Assembly (NCBI GenBank): GCA_037200985.1
Contig: JBBCGJ010000001.1
Span: 3,448,756 to 3,512,755 of the forward strand
Source: Rhizomicrobium sp.
GTDB taxonomy: Bacteria; Pseudomonadota; Alphaproteobacteria; Micropepsales; Micropepsaceae
DNA length: 64,000 bases
Direction: 5' to 3'
The notes below the pieces were generated by a model that saw nothing but the letters and a program-made list of their open reading frames with translations, had not been told where the DNA came from and made no database searches. The position numbers and the translations under genes are program-made. This document shows positions 26,240 through 36,343 of this stretch, piece by piece (within the stretch, counting starts at the first letter, position 1; each line of letters opens with the position of its first letter).

Positions 26240-27892
26240 CTACTCCGGATAGCCGAAGCGCGCGACCCAGGGCGCCAGCACCGGCAGGACGGGCGCGAGC
26301 TGCCCGCCATAGCGCCGCCAGGCACCGACGCCCGCCGCGCTCACGCCCGCCGCGATCTGGCGGCTGGACGGCGTGTCGACGGCGCGCGCCCGCAGGCGTT
26401 CGGCCACCACGATCATGTCGCGATTCCAGGAGAGCCCGAGATGGCCGCAGAGCGCCCGCGCCTGGCCTTCGAAATCGGCGACGAAATCCTCGTGCCGAAC
26501 GTCGCGCCAGTCGAGGCCGAGCTTCTCGCGATAGGCCGCGCAGGCGCCCATCACGGCATCGTAGTAGACCGCCGCACCTTCGAGCGTGAGGAGCTGATAC
26601 ATCTGGTCCGACATCGCGAAACGGCGGCGGAAGCTGGACAGGATCACGTCGCGCGGATCGCGCAGGGCGAACAGGATCCTGGCGTCGGGGAAAATCTTCG
26701 CCACCAGCGGCAGGAGCAGCGCGTTCAGCGGCAGCTTGTCGACGAAGACCTTGCCGGCCGCATCGAGGCCCGCCTCCGCGGTCCGCGCCCAATAAAGATC
26801 GCGGTAGCGGAGCGCCGCGTCGGGCGCGAGGGTCGAAAGCGTGTCGAGATCGGCCGGGCTGCGCGCGAAGGCCTGCGCGGCGTCGGCCAGAAGATCGCGC
26901 TCCTCGCTGGTGACGACGTCGGGATGGCCGGCGAGGGTCTGTTCGAGCAGCGTGGTGCCCGAACGCGGAAAGCCCACGAGAAAGACATGGCCGGCGGCGC
27001 GCGGATCGCGCGGCGCGTCGCGGTCGGCGGACCAGGCATCGCCCGGCGCCGTTTCGAAATAGCGCCGCAGCATCTGGGCGCTTTGCAGCGCCTCGCCGGC
27101 CCGGAAATGCGATTCATTGTCCCGGCGCTGCGCCTCGTTCGACCTCGCATAGGCATCGAAGGCGGCGTCCGCCGCGCCCTTGGCGTCGAACGCATCGCCG
27201 AGAAGGCCGAGCGCGATGACGCGATTGGCCGGGCCCAGCGCCGGATCGTTCAGCAGGGCGGTCAGCCGGGCGATGGCGGAGTCGGGACGGTCCAGCGCGA
27301 TCTCGGCCATCGCCGCCGCGATCGCGCCGAGCTGATCGCGGGCATAGGACCCGAGCGCGCGCTCGGCGAAGGCCAGCGCCGCTTCGTATTGCCCGCGCAG
27401 GGCGTCGGTATAGGCCAGGCGCGAAAGCGCTTCGGCGTAGCCGGGCTGCGATTCGACCGCGCGCAGATAATCCGCGCGGGCGCGGCCGGCATCGCCCAGG
27501 CCTTCATGGGCGAGGCCGCGGTTGTAAAGCGGCGGGGCGAAGCCCGGCACCGCGGCGAGCGCCTTGTCGAAAGCGCGGATGGCGTCCCGATACTGGCCGA
27601 GATGATTGTGCGCGACGCCGAGCTGGTTCAGCAGGTTGGCGTCGTTGGGCGCCATGACGAGGCCGTTGCGCAACAGCGCGATCGCCTCCGCGACCCGGCC
27701 TTGGCGGATGTCGAGATAGGCGATCAGGTTGAAGAAGGCCGGATGGGCGAAGCCTTCCTCCATCGCGCGCTTGGCCCAGCCGAGGGCGCGCGGGATATCC
27801 TGTGCCCGCGTGGCGGCGTCGAACTCGCGCGCCAGCACCTGGAATCGCGCGGCGCGGACGGGATCGGCGGGACCTTTTTGAATCTCGACCAT
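26240..27892 (-). CDS. TPR-repeat sulfotransferase
   Basis: The 550-aa protein has TPR repeats over roughly residues 15-280 (for example LGVAHNHLGQYRDAIRAFDK and LAYTDALRGQYEAALAFAER) and a C-terminal sulfotransferase domain. The domain's 5'-phosphosulfate loop is VFLVGFPRSGTTLLEQ (303-318), and the 3'-phosphate motif is ALRDPRDVILSSF (409-421). Such proteins transfer sulfate from PAPS to unknown acceptors; tyrosylprotein sulfotransferases are distant relatives. The acceptor here cannot be inferred. It is wedged between infB and rbfA in the same direction, so it is probably co-expressed with translation genes. Confidence 0.9.
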   Translation of the reverse strand: MVEIQKGPADPVRAARFQVLAREFDAATRAQDIPRALGWAKRAMEEGFAHPAFFNLIAYLDIRQGRVAEAIALLRNGLVMAPNDANLLNQLGVAHNHLGQYRDAIRAFDKALAAVPGFAPPLYNRGLAHEGLGDAGRARADYLRAVESQPGYAEALSRLAYTDALRGQYEAALAFAERALGSYARDQLGAIAAAMAEIALDRPDSAIARLTALLNDPALGPANRVIALGLLGDAFDAKGAADAAFDAYARSNEAQRRDNESHFRAGEALQSAQMLRRYFETAPGDAWSADRDAPRDPRAAGHVFLVGFPRSGTTLLEQTLAGHPDVVTSEERDLLADAAQAFARSPADLDTLSTLAPDAALRYRDLYWARTAEAGLDAAGKVFVDKLPLNALLLPLVAKIFPDARILFALRDPRDVILSSFRRRFAMSDQMYQLLTLEGAAVYYDAVMGACAAYREKLGLDWRDVRHEDFVADFEGQARALCGHLGLSWNRDMIVVAERLRARAVDTPSSRQIAAGVSAAGVGAWRRYGGQLAPVLPVLAPWVARFGYPE

Positions 27893-27936
27893 AGCTCGAA
27901 CCGGCGCCCCCGCGGCCGGACCATCTCAACCGCGCC

Positions 27937-30501
27937 TTACAGCGCGCGCTGGATGGTCTCGACCTCGAAGCATTCGATGACGTCGCCCTTCTTCATGTCC
28001 TGGTAGTTGGCGAACGCCATGCCGCATTCCTGGCCGGTCTGGACCTCGCGCACCTCGTCCTTGAAGCGCTTGAGGGTCGAGAGCTCGCCCTCGTGGATCA
28101 CGACGTTGTCGCGGATCAGCCGCACCTTGGCGCCGCGGCGCACGATGCCGTCGGTGACGCGGCAGCCCGCGACCTTGCCGACCTTGGAGATCTCGAACAC
28201 CTCCAGGATCTCGGCATTGCCGAGGAACTTCTCGCGGATCTCCGGCGCCAGCATGCCCGAGAGCACGGCTTTGATGTCGTCCACGACGTTGTAGATGATG
28301 TTGTAGTAGCGGATTTCGACGCCGTCGCGCTTGGCCCGCTCGCGCGCGAGCTTGTCGGCGCGGACATTGAAGCCGATCACCGCCGCGCCCGATGCGTGCG
28401 CCAGGATGATGTCGCTCTCGGTGATGCCGCCGACGCCGCCCTGCAGGACCTGCACCGCCACTTCGTCGGTGCCGATCTTGGCGAGCGCGCCCTGGATCGC
28501 CTCGGACGAGCCCTGCACGTCCGACTTGATGACCAGCGGCAGAAGCCGCTTCTCGCCGCTGTCGCGGGTCTTGAGCAGCTGGTCGAGGGTCTGGCGCGAA
28601 GACGCGGCCTGGCGCGCCTCGCGGCGCTTGCGCTCGCGGTATTCGGTGACCTCGCGGGCGCGGGCCTCGTTCTCGACCACGACCATCTCGTCGCCGGCCT
28701 CCGGCGCGCCCGAAAGGCCCAGGACCTCGACCGGCATGGCCGGCCCGGCGCTGGGGATGGTCTCGCCGCGGTCGTTCTGCAGCAGGCGCACGCGGCCCCA
28801 TTCGGAGCCGGCCACCACGATGTCGCCGACATGCAGCGTGCCGCGCTGGACGAGCACGGTCGCGACCGGGCCGCGGCCGCGGTCGAGCTTGGCCTCGATC
28901 ACCGCGCCTTCGGCGGTGCGGTCGGGATTGGCTTTGAGATCGAGGATTTCGGCCTGGAGCAGGATCGCTTCTTCCAGCTTGTCGAGATTGGTGCCCTTGG
29001 TCGCCGAGACGTCGATGGCGAGCGTCTCGCCGCCGAGCTCTTCGACCTGGATCTCGTGCTGCAGCAGTTCGGTCTTCACCCGCATGGGATCGGCCGAGCC
29101 CTTGTCGATCTTGTTGACCGCCACGATGATCGGAACATGCGCCGCCTTGGCGTGCGCGATGGCCTCCACCGTCTGGGGCATGACGCCGTCATCGGCCGCC
29201 ACCACCAGGATGACGAGATCGGTGACCTTGGCGCCGCGGCCGCGCATCGCGGTGAACGCGGCATGGCCAGGCGTGTCGAGGAAGGTGATCTTGTGGCCGT
29301 CCTTGGTCTGCACCTGATAGGCGCCGATGTGCTGGGTGATGCCGCCGGCTTCGCCCGACACGACATTGGTCTTGCGCAGCGCGTCGAGCAGCGAGGTCTT
29401 GCCGTGGTCGACATGGCCCATGACGGTGACGACGGGCGGACGCGACACCAGATGGCCGGCATCGTCCTCGCCGCCCTTCAGGCCCTCGAGCACGTCGGAT
29501 TCGGCGACGCGCTTGACCGTGTGGCCGTATTCGGCGGCGACCAGTTCGGCGGTGTCGGCGTCGATCACGTCATTGGCCGTCGCCATATGGCCGTTCTTCA
29601 TCAGGACCTTGATGATGTCGACCGAGCGGCGCGCCATGCGGTTGGCGAGTTCGGCGACCGTGATGGTCTCCGGGATCACGACCTCGCGCGGACCGGCCGG
29701 ACCGGCGGGCGCCGATTGCACGCCCTTCACGCGCTGCAGATGGCGGCGATAGGACGCGACCGAGCGCATGCGCTCGTCGTCGCCCGACAGGGCCTTCGTC
29801 ACGGTCAGCTTGCCGCGGCGGCGGCTGTCCTCGCCGATCTTCTTGGCGGGCGTGGGCTTCGCGGGGACCTTGGTGCCCTTCTTGGTGGTCGCCTCTTCTT
29901 CTTCCTCTTCCAGCGGACGGCGCACGCGCGCGGCGCCGGCCGGCGTCGCAGCGGCGGCACCCGCGGGCGCGGCGGCACCGGCAACGCCCGGCGCGGCGTC
30001 CGATTTGGGTTCGCGGCGCGCGACTTCCTCGGCGGCGTGCTTGCGCGCCAGTTCCTCGGCGGCCTTGCGGGCGTCTTCCTCGGCCTTGCGCTTCTCGGCG
30101 GCGATCCGCTCGATCTTCAGCTTTTCGTCTTCGGCGGCGCGGGTGCGTGCCTCTTCCTCGGCCCGTTTGCGGGCTTCTTCCTCATGGACGCGGGCGTCGG
30201 CCAGGGCCGCGCCGCGGCGGGCCTTTTCCTCTTCCGTGAGCTGGCGCAGCACGACGCCGCGCGGCGCCGGGGGAGGCGACGGCGCCGACGGCGCGCTCGG
30301 CGCGGGCTGGGCGGGCCTGACGGGCGCGACGGTCGTCTTGGCGGGCGGCGGGGTGGGACCCAGCGTGCGCTTCTTCTCGACCACGACCGCCTTGGTGCGG
30401 CCATGGCTGAAGCTCTGCTTGACGGTCGACGTCTCGACCTTCTTCAGCGTCAAGGGCTGGCGGCCGCCGGGCTTCTTCGTGGTGTCGTTCGTATCGCTCA
30501 T
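27937..30501 (-). CDS. infB: Translation initiation factor IF-2
   Basis: The 854-aa protein has a long N-terminal extension, Lys/Arg/Glu/Ala-rich with an alanine-proline stretch (50-190). The IF2_N domain ([19 protein letters not shown]) follows near 280. The GTPase domain has G1 GHVDHGKTS (362-370), G3 DTPGHAAF and G4 NKID. Domains II-IV end in the conserved [20 protein letters not shown] block. It delivers fMet-tRNA to the 30S subunit. It follows ylxR by 9 bases and is followed by the sulfotransferase. Confidence 0.98.
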   Translation of the reverse strand: MSDTNDTTKKPGGRQPLTLKKVETSTVKQSFSHGRTKAVVVEKKRTLGPTPPPAKTTVAPVRPAQPAPSAPSAPSPPPAPRGVVLRQLTEEEKARRGAALADARVHEEEARKRAEEEARTRAAEDEKLKIERIAAEKRKAEEDARKAAEELARKHAAEEVARREPKSDAAPGVAGAAAPAGAAAATPAGAARVRRPLEEEEEEATTKKGTKVPAKPTPAKKIGEDSRRRGKLTVTKALSGDDERMRSVASYRRHLQRVKGVQSAPAGPAGPREVVIPETITVAELANRMARRSVDIIKVLMKNGHMATANDVIDADTAELVAAEYGHTVKRVAESDVLEGLKGGEDDAGHLVSRPPVVTVMGHVDHGKTSLLDALRKTNVVSGEAGGITQHIGAYQVQTKDGHKITFLDTPGHAAFTAMRGRGAKVTDLVILVVAADDGVMPQTVEAIAHAKAAHVPIIVAVNKIDKGSADPMRVKTELLQHEIQVEELGGETLAIDVSATKGTNLDKLEEAILLQAEILDLKANPDRTAEGAVIEAKLDRGRGPVATVLVQRGTLHVGDIVVAGSEWGRVRLLQNDRGETIPSAGPAMPVEVLGLSGAPEAGDEMVVVENEARAREVTEYRERKRREARQAASSRQTLDQLLKTRDSGEKRLLPLVIKSDVQGSSEAIQGALAKIGTDEVAVQVLQGGVGGITESDIILAHASGAAVIGFNVRADKLARERAKRDGVEIRYYNIIYNVVDDIKAVLSGMLAPEIREKFLGNAEILEVFEISKVGKVAGCRVTDGIVRRGAKVRLIRDNVVIHEGELSTLKRFKDEVREVQTGQECGMAFANYQDMKKGDVIECFEVETIQRAL

Positions 30502-30510
30502 TCGTCTCTT

Positions 30511-31140
30511 TCAAAGGGTCCGCGGCGCGCGAAAGCCATTCAGCCTCCCCGCGTCGAAGCTCAACCGTTCCTGCAGGCGCCCGGATTTGAGGGCTGCATG
30601 TATCACATTCTCGCGGCCCAGGGCCAAGCCCAATTCCGCGGAGCTAAGGCACTGGATCGTCTCGATTTTCAGGCCGCGGGCGTGCGCGGCGCCGAACAGC
30701 TTGCGCTTGCCGTCGGCGGCGCCGTCCGAGGCTTCGAAGATCAGCGCGGGCGGCGCGTCGGATTGCAGCGCGCGCTGGACCGTGTCGAAGCCTAAGAAAA
30801 TCTGGCCCGAGCGCCTGGCCATGCCGAGATCGGCCTGGATGCGCGCGACCAGCAGCGCCTCGACGCGGGCCGCCAGATCGGGCGCAACCCTGACGGGCGC
30901 CTTCGCGGCCTTGGCGAACAGGCTGCGTTTCACGGCGGTATCGATGGTGGCCCGCGCGGCCCCGACCCAGATGCCGCGGCCCGGCAGGACCGCCGCGATG
31001 TCCGGCGTGACCTCGCCCTCCGGCGAGACGACGAAGCGGATCAGCTTGTCCTCGGACAAGACCTCTCCGCCGACGATGCACCGGCGTTCCCGCATCGCAT
31101 CGTCCTCGTCGTTTATCCCGGTGGCGAGCGCCTGATTCAA
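30511..31140 (-). CDS. ylxR: YlxR-family RNA-binding protein with L7Ae-like C-terminus
   Basis: The frame starts at TTG 31138-31140, overlapping the nusA stop by four bases. An in-frame ATG at 31095, just before RERRCIVGGE, is the other candidate. The N-terminal half is the YlxR/DUF448 domain (RCIVGGEVLSEDKLIRFVVSPEG and GRGIWVG). The C-terminal half resembles the L7Ae/L30e fold (GLKIETIQCLSSAELGLALGRE). Length 209 aa (194 from the ATG). It lies in its usual place between nusA and infB and probably binds RNA during transcription-translation coupling. Confidence 0.88.
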   Translation of the reverse strand: MNQALATGINDEDDAMRERRCIVGGEVLSEDKLIRFVVSPEGEVTPDIAAVLPGRGIWVGAARATIDTAVKRSLFAKAAKAPVRVAPDLAARVEALLVARIQADLGMARRSGQIFLGFDTVQRALQSDAPPALIFEASDGAADGKRKLFGAAHARGLKIETIQCLSSAELGLALGRENVIHAALKSGRLQERLSFDAGRLNGFRAPRTL

Positions 31141-32750
31141 GCCTCGGCGTCCTCCGTCGCTTCGCCGTCTTCGGCCGGCGCTTCGGGCGCCGCCGCCTCT
31201 TCCTCGATCCAGCCCGCCTTGACGCGGGCCTTCATGACGATGGCGTTGGCGTCGTCATTGGTCAGGTTGAAGCCTTCCAGGGCGCCGGGGATGCGGACGC
31301 GTTCCTTTTCCTTGTTGACCTCGTAATAGCCGAGCAGATCGTCGGTGGCGCAGCCGGCCAGATCCTCCAGGCTCTTGATGCCGGCCTCGCCCAGCGCGAC
31401 CGCCATCGCCGGCGTCACGCCGTCGACCTCCAGCACGTCGTCTTCCACCCCGAGCTCCTTGCGCTTGTCGTCCATTTCCTTGTTCTTCGCCTCGATGAAT
31501 TCGAGCGCACGCTGCTGCAGCTCGGTTGCGGTTTCCTCGTCGAAGCCTTCCACGGCCGCGAGTTCGTTCAGGGGCACATAGGCCACGTCCTCGATGGTCG
31601 CGAAGCCTTCCGACGCCAGAAGCTGCGCCACGGTCTCGTCGACGTCGAGCGAGTCCATGTAGAGCTTGGTGCGTTCGGTGAATTCCTTCTGGCGGCGCTC
31701 CGATTCCTCGGCTTCCGTCAGGATGTCGAGCTGCCAGCCGGTGAGCTGCGACGCCAGGCGCACATTCTGGCCGCGGCGGCCGATGGCGAGCGAGAGTTGC
31801 TCGTCGGGCACCACGACTTCGGTGCGGTGGGTGTCCTCGTCGAGCACCACCTTGGAGACTTCCGCCGGCGCCAGCGCGTTGACGATGAAGGTCGCGGCTT
31901 CATTGTTCCACGGAATGATATCGATGCGCTCGCCCTGGAGCTCTTGCACCACGGCCTGGACGCGCACGCCGCGCATGCCGACGCAGGCGCCGACCGGATC
32001 GATGCTCGAATCCTTGGAGATCACCGCGATCTTGGCGCGGCTGCCGGGATCGCGCGCCACGGCGCGGATCTCGATGATGCCGTCATAGATCTCCGGCACT
32101 TCCTGCGCGAAGAGGCGGACCATGAATTGCGGATGGCTGCGCGAAAGAAAAATCTGCGGCCCGCGGGTTTCGCGGCGCACGTCGTAGATATAGGCGCGGA
32201 TGCGGTCGCCGGCGCGGAAGCTCTCGCGCGGGATCATCTCGTCGCGGCGGACCACGCCCTCGGCGCGGCCGAGATCGACGACGACCGAGCCGAACTCCGA
32301 GCGCTTGACGATGCCGTGGACGATCTCGCCGATGCGGTCCTTGTATTCGTCGAACTGGCGCTCGCGCTCGGCGTCGCGCACCTTCTGCACGATCACCTGC
32401 TTGGCGTTCTGCGCGTTGATGCGGTTGAAATCGACGGGGGGCAGCGTCTCGGCGATGATGTCGCCGACCTGGGCGGCGGGATTGCGGGCCCGCGCATCGG
32501 CCAGGGAAATTTCCGTCTTGTCGTTGTCGACCAGCTCCACGACGTGGAGATAGCGCGAGACATGGGTCTCGCCGGTCTTGGGGTCGATGTCGACCTTGAT
32601 GTCGTTCTCGCTGCCGTAATGGGCCTTGGCGGCGCGCTGCATCGCCTCTTCCATCGCGGTGATCACCACCTGCTTGTCGATGGACTTGTCGCGCGCGACG
32701 GCGTCCGCGATCTGCAGAAGCTCGGTGCGGTTTGCGGCAATGCTGGCCAT
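31137..32750 (-). CDS. nusA: Transcription termination/antitermination factor NusA
   Basis: Start ATG 32748-32750 has AAAGGAGAGAGAG upstream and gives 537 aa. The N-terminal RNAP-binding domain is followed by S1 ([20 protein letters not shown]), two KH domains ([40 protein letters not shown]) and two C-terminal acidic helix-hairpin-helix repeats ([20 protein letters not shown]). It modulates pausing, rho-dependent termination and antitermination. It follows rimP and overlaps ylxR by 4 bases, the universal rimP-nusA-ylxR-infB order. Confidence 0.97.
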   Translation of the reverse strand: MASIAANRTELLQIADAVARDKSIDKQVVITAMEEAMQRAAKAHYGSENDIKVDIDPKTGETHVSRYLHVVELVDNDKTEISLADARARNPAAQVGDIIAETLPPVDFNRINAQNAKQVIVQKVRDAERERQFDEYKDRIGEIVHGIVKRSEFGSVVVDLGRAEGVVRRDEMIPRESFRAGDRIRAYIYDVRRETRGPQIFLSRSHPQFMVRLFAQEVPEIYDGIIEIRAVARDPGSRAKIAVISKDSSIDPVGACVGMRGVRVQAVVQELQGERIDIIPWNNEAATFIVNALAPAEVSKVVLDEDTHRTEVVVPDEQLSLAIGRRGQNVRLASQLTGWQLDILTEAEESERRQKEFTERTKLYMDSLDVDETVAQLLASEGFATIEDVAYVPLNELAAVEGFDEETATELQQRALEFIEAKNKEMDDKRKELGVEDDVLEVDGVTPAMAVALGEAGIKSLEDLAGCATDDLLGYYEVNKEKERVRIPGALEGFNLTNDDANAIVMKARVKAGWIEEEAAAPEAPAEDGEATEDAEA

Positions 32751-32776
32751 GATGGTTTTCTCTCTCTCCTTTAAAG

Positions 32777-33262
32777 TCACTGCGCGCGTTTGCGCGCCTT
32801 CAGATCTTCCGCGATGAGGGCGTCGGTCAGCACCAGTTTCGCCTCCGCGATGCCGCGGAACGGGAGCGAAAGGCGCTGACCTTGGCTCTCGATTGTGACG
32901 TCCTGCCCGTCGAGACCCAGGAGGCGGCCGCGGAACCGCTTGCGCCCGTCGATGGGATTCAGAAGTTCCAGCTTCGCCTCATGGCCGGCCCAGCGGGCGA
33001 AATCGGTCAGCCGGGTCAGCGGCCGGTCGATGCCCGGCGAGGAGACTTCCAGCTCGAAATCGCCGTCGATCGGGCTTTCCTGCTCCAGGAAATCCTGCAG
33101 CGCCCGGGCCAGGATGGCGCAATCCTCGACATTCATCGTGCCGTCGGGGCGCTCGGCCATGATCTGCAGCGTCTTGGTGTGGCCGCCCATCAGGCGCAGG
33201 CGCACGAGCCGGAACCCCGCCGCTTCCACGGCGGGTTCGAGGATCGGCTCCAGATGGGCCAT
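32777..33262 (-). CDS. rimP: Ribosome maturation factor RimP
   Basis: Starting at ATG 33260-33262 gives 161 aa beginning MAHLEPILEPAVEAAGFRLV, the normal RimP N-terminus. The longer upstream frame has no matching sequence. NVEDCAILARALQDFLEQE and FELEVSSPGIDRPLT are the family's conserved parts. It acts in 30S maturation. It is the first gene of the nusA operon. Its stop lies 27 bases before the nusA start. Confidence 0.93.
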   Translation of the reverse strand: MAHLEPILEPAVEAAGFRLVRLRLMGGHTKTLQIMAERPDGTMNVEDCAILARALQDFLEQESPIDGDFELEVSSPGIDRPLTRLTDFARWAGHEAKLELLNPIDGRKRFRGRLLGLDGQDVTIESQGQRLSLPFRGIAEAKLVLTDALIAEDLKARKRAQ

Positions 33263-33413
33263 GGCAGAAATCACGCGGCGAGGAACTCCGAATGCGAATA
33301 CAAAGCCTTTTCCCGCGCGGCGGTCTTTCGACCGCCACACAACAGGACGTTCTGTTGTCTGGGATGACGGCTATGTACGCTTCGAAAGGGCCGATTTCAA
33401 GCCGCGCGGCCAA

Positions 33414-33632
33414 TTAAGGCTGCGGCTTGGCCGGATGGATCGTGCTGCCCTGGCCTACGCCGATCATCACTTCGGTGGGCTGCGCCTGTGCGGCGGCCGG
33501 CTTCTCGGACGGAACCGTGAAGGTGAAGAAGCAGGTGGCGATGCCCGCCAGGGTGAGGACGGCGGCAATGCCGACCACGCCCATGTCCCAGAAGCCGCTG
33601 GGCTGCTTGATGTCGCCGTCTTCGTCGATCAT
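33414..33632 (-). CDS. Small single-span membrane protein
   Basis: ATG 33630-33632 gives 72 aa beginning MIDEDGDIKQPSGFWDMGVV. One membrane helix follows (WDMGVVGIAAVLTLAGIATCFFTF), then a Pro/Ala/Gln-rich tail. The upstream part of the open frame is repeat sequence and was not used. The protein sits between rimP and trmB without close coupling. Family not recognised; possibly an inner-membrane protein with a periplasmic tail. Confidence 0.5.
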   Translation of the reverse strand: MIDEDGDIKQPSGFWDMGVVGIAAVLTLAGIATCFFTFTVPSEKPAAAQAQPTEVMIGVGQGSTIHPAKPQP

Positions 33633-33694
33633 GGGCCTGCGTTTAGCACAGAGGCTGCGGCCAAAAAATGGCTGACCTTGAAATCGGGGCTTGC

Positions 33695-33776
33695 TGTCAT
33701 GCCCGCGAAGGCGGGCATCCAGAGGACGAGGCGCCGCGCCGCTTGCCCTGGATTCCCCGCTTGCGCGGGAATGACA
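33695..33776. repeat. Palindromic intergenic repeat, GTCATGCCCGCG / CGCGGGAATGAC type
   Basis: TGTCATGCCCGCGAAGGCGGGCATCCAG and CTGGATTCCCCGCTTGCGCGGGAATGACA form two adjacent hairpins with matching ends. Related copies lie at 46406-46482 and 60035-60109, showing a dispersed REP-like family. It lies in the trmB-side intergenic gap. Confidence 0.8.
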
Positions 33777-33813
33777 GGTTTGGAAAGCACAATTCAAGGC
33801 CGGCCGACGTCCC

Positions 33814-34611
33814 CTAGCGCCGGACGAAGCGCAGAAACACCGGCGGGCCGTGCAATTCCTTGGCTTCGTAGCGGGTCGGCGGCCAATCGGGCGGCCGTGT
33901 TTTCCAGTCGGACGGTCCCGTCGCGGTCCAGGCGAAGGCGGGGTGCGCCATCAGCCGCTCCAGCGCATAGGCGAGATAGCCGGCGTCGTCGCTGGCGAAG
34001 CGCAATTCGGCGCCGGGCTTCAGAACACGCGCGAGACGATCGAGCATCTCCATCTGAAGGAAACGGCGCTTGTGGTGCCGCGTCTTCGGCCAAGGATCGG
34101 GAAAGAGGAGGAAGAAGCGGCCGATGCCGGCATCGGGCAGCGCATCGACGATATCGCGGGCGTCGTCTTCATAGAGCCGGATGTTGGGGAGCGGCGCGGC
34201 TTCGAGCTTCGAGAGAAGTTTCGCCGTGCCGGAAATATAAGGCTCGGCGCCGATCATCCCGATCCCGGGATGGTGCTGCGCCTGCCACAGCAGATGCTCG
34301 CCGGCGCCATAGCCGGTTTCGAGCCAGACGTCCTCGACCCCACCTCCCCGGAACGGGAAGGTCGAAAAATCGCGCAGCGATTTTTCGGGTGGGGCAGCGC
34401 AGGACGGCTCGCCACCACCCGACGCGCTGCGCGCGTCGACTTCCCCCGAAGGGGGAGGTGAGAAATAGGATCGCGGATCGGCGCCCGGCTCCAGATGCAG
34501 CAGGAACCGGGGCAGCAGCGTTTCGCGCAACCGCTCCTGATGTGCCGACAGCGCCGGACCCTTGCGCCGGCCGTAAAGCATCCGGCGCCGGCGCTCCGGC
34601 GCCGCGGTCAC
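33814..34611 (-). CDS. trmB: tRNA (guanine46-N7)-methyltransferase, carrying an in-frame repeat insertion
   Basis: I start at GTG 34609-34611, which overlaps the metK stop by four bases (GTGA). ATG 34579-34581 is the other possibility. The 265-aa product has the TrmB parts [19 protein letters not shown] motif [30 protein letters not shown] and [19 protein letters not shown], which is the tRNA-binding signature. It methylates G46 in the variable loop. Between the N-terminal part and motif I is an extra block of about 44 residues (starting about [17 protein letters not shown]), encoded by a palindromic repeat. The usual length is about 220-230 aa, so the excess is explained by the insertion. 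Confidence 0.88.
   Translation of the reverse strand: MTAAPERRRRMLYGRRKGPALSAHQERLRETLLPRFLLHLEPGADPRSYFSPPPSGEVDARSASGGGEPSCAAPPEKSLRDFSTFPFRGGGVEDVWLETGYGAGEHLLWQAQHHPGIGMIGAEPYISGTAKLLSKLEAAPLPNIRLYEDDARDIVDALPDAGIGRFFLLFPDPWPKTRHHKRRFLQMEMLDRLARVLKPGAELRFASDDAGYLAYALERLMAHPAFAWTATGPSDWKTRPPDWPPTRYEAKELHGPPVFLRFVRR
34338..34460. repeat. Palindromic repeat element inserted inside trmB
   Basis: The ends pair (CCCACCTCCCC at the left, GGGGGAGGTG at the right). Between them lie three hairpins: AAAAATCGC/GCGATTTTT (34365-34385), GACGCGC/GCGCGTC (34421-34437) and CCCCC/GGGGG (34443-34456). The element keeps the trmB frame open on the minus strand. This is like Rickettsia palindromic elements in arrangement, with no claim of relatedness. 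Confidence 0.75.
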
Positions 34612-35798
34612 ACCGCGTTCTTGATCGCGTCGGCGAGGTCGGTCTTCTCCCAGGAGAAGCCGCCCTCGGCATCGGGCTCGCGGCCGAAATGGCCATAGGC
34701 CGAGGTGCGCGCATAGATCGGCTTGTTGAGGCCGAGATGCTGGCGGATGCCGCGCGGCTTGAGGCTCATCAGCTCGGGCAGGATCTTCTCGAGCTTGGCC
34801 TCGTCGACCTTGCCGGTGCCGTGGGTGTCGACATAGACCGACAAGGGATCGGCGACGCCGATGGCATAGGCGATCTGGATCGTGCAGCGGTCGGCGACGC
34901 CCGAGGCGACGACGTTCTTGGCCAGATAGCGCGCCGCATAGGCGGCCGAGCGGTCGACCTTGGTCGGGTCCTTGCCGGAGAACGCGCCGCCGCCATGCGG
35001 GGCCGCGCCGCCGTAAGTGTCGACGATGATCTTGCGCCCGGTGAGGCCGCAATCGCCGTCCGGTCCACCGACCACGAAGGCGCCGGTCGGATTGACGTGC
35101 CACACCGTCTTGTCGCCGATCCAGGCGGCCGGCAAGGCCTTGCGGATATAGGGCTCGACGATCTCGCGGATGTCGGCCGAGGTCTGCTCCTCATGCATGT
35201 GCTGGGTCGAGAGCACGATCTGCGTCACCTCGACCGGCTTGCCGTTCTCGTAGCGCAGCGTGACCTGGCTCTTGGCGTCGGGACCGAGGGTCTTTTCCGC
35301 GCCCGATTTGCGCGCATGCGCCAGCAATTCGAGGATCTTGTGGCTGTAGAACAGCGGCGCCGGCATCAGCGCCGGGGTCTCGCGGCAGGCATAGCCGAAC
35401 ATGATGCCCTGGTCGCCCGCGCCTTCGTCCTTGTTGCCGGAGGCGTCGACGCCCTGGGCGATATGCGGCGACTGGGCGTGCAGCAGCACCTCGATATTGG
35501 CATTGCGCCAATGGAACCCGGCCTGCTCATAGCCGATGTCCTTGATCGCCTGGCGGGCGACTTCGACCACATCGTCGACCATGATGTGCTTGGGACCGCG
35601 GGTCTCGCCCGCGATCACGACGCGGTTGGTGGTCGCCATGGTTTCGCACGCGGCGCGGATGTCCCATTCGGACAGGCCGCTCTTGGGGCCTTCGCGGAAG
35701 AACAGGTCGACCACTTCGTCGGAAATGCGGTCGCAGACCTTGTCGGGGTGCCCCTCGGACACGCTTTCGCTGGTGAAGAGGTAGTTCGACCGCGCCAT
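34608..35798 (-). CDS. metK: S-adenosylmethionine synthetase
   Basis: The 396-aa enzyme makes SAM from methionine and ATP. It starts [20 protein letters not shown]; the ATP/Met-site motifs [31 protein letters not shown]-type [14 protein letters not shown] and [19 protein letters not shown] are all present. The enzyme supplies the SAM used by trmB, with which it overlaps by four bases. Its 118-bp leader is short. I looked for SAM-II or SAM/SAH riboswitch cores and saw no convincing match. Confidence 0.98.
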   Translation of the reverse strand: MARSNYLFTSESVSEGHPDKVCDRISDEVVDLFFREGPKSGLSEWDIRAACETMATTNRVVIAGETRGPKHIMVDDVVEVARQAIKDIGYEQAGFHWRNANIEVLLHAQSPHIAQGVDASGNKDEGAGDQGIMFGYACRETPALMPAPLFYSHKILELLAHARKSGAEKTLGPDAKSQVTLRYENGKPVEVTQIVLSTQHMHEEQTSADIREIVEPYIRKALPAAWIGDKTVWHVNPTGAFVVGGPDGDCGLTGRKIIVDTYGGAAPHGGGAFSGKDPTKVDRSAAYAARYLAKNVVASGVADRCTIQIAYAIGVADPLSVYVDTHGTGKVDEAKLEKILPELMSLKPRGIRQHLGLNKPIYARTSAYGHFGREPDAEGGFSWEKTDLADAIKNAV

Positions 35799-35916
35799 AT
35801 GTCAAAACCTTTATGTGTTAGAGACTGTTTTTTGCAACAAACGCCCCCCGGGTCAACTGGCGCGTCAGCGCATCGCGCATTACCCTCGCCAAAAGCGGCG
35901 TTTCAGGGGGAATCGC

Positions 35917-36333
35917 ATGGTCGCATCTTTTCAAGGCGGATGCCTCTGCGGCGCCGTCCGTTACGAAGCCAGGAGCGAGCCGATCGCCGTGATGGAATGC
36001 CATTGCCGCGATTGCCAGAAATCGACCGGCGGCGCGGCCACGGTCGCTGTCCTTCTGCCTCGGCCGGCCTTCGCCGTAACCCATGGGACGCCCAAGGGCT
36101 ACACGGTGACGGGCGACAATGGCGGCGAGGTGACGCGGTATTTCTGCGCCGAGTGCGGCTCGCCGCTTTACAGCATACCGCACGCGGCGCCGCTGACCGT
36201 CGTCAAGGCCGGGTCGATGGACGATCCGAGCTGGATCACGATCGGCGGCGCGCTCTATGTGAGCTCGGCCCAACCCTGGGCCCATATCGACCGCAACCTG
36301 CCGGCCTTCGAGAAAATGCCGCCGATGGGGTGA
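35917..36333 (+). CDS. GFA-family (glutathione-dependent formaldehyde-activating/CENP-V fold) protein
   Basis: Starting at ATG 35917 (CAGGGGGA upstream) gives 138 aa. The zinc-binding Cys set is visible: GGCLCGAVRYE (CxC), CHCRDCQKSTGG (CxCxxC) and CAECGSPLYS (CxxC). This is the standard GFA fold. Most members have no proven substrate and few actually handle formaldehyde-glutathione adducts. It is divergent from metK and converges on hslU with a 10-bp gap. Confidence 0.92.
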   Translation: MVASFQGGCLCGAVRYEARSEPIAVMECHCRDCQKSTGGAATVAVLLPRPAFAVTHGTPKGYTVTGDNGGEVTRYFCAECGSPLYSIPHAAPLTVVKAGSMDDPSWITIGGALYVSSAQPWAHIDRNLPAFEKMPPMG

Positions 36334-36343
36334 TCGGTGCGGT

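Noticed and set aside
28093-30795. A long plus-strand open frame antisense to infB
   Set aside because: Same reason: infB has complete G-domain motifs on the minus strand.
33414-33797. Longer version of the small membrane protein starting in the repeat
   Set aside because: The added N-terminus is encoded by the palindromic repeat, and a start at 33632 removes it.
35799-35916. Possible SAM riboswitch in the metK leader
   Set aside because: I compared by eye with SAM-II and SAM/SAH cores and saw no conserved block in order; the leader is only 118 bp.
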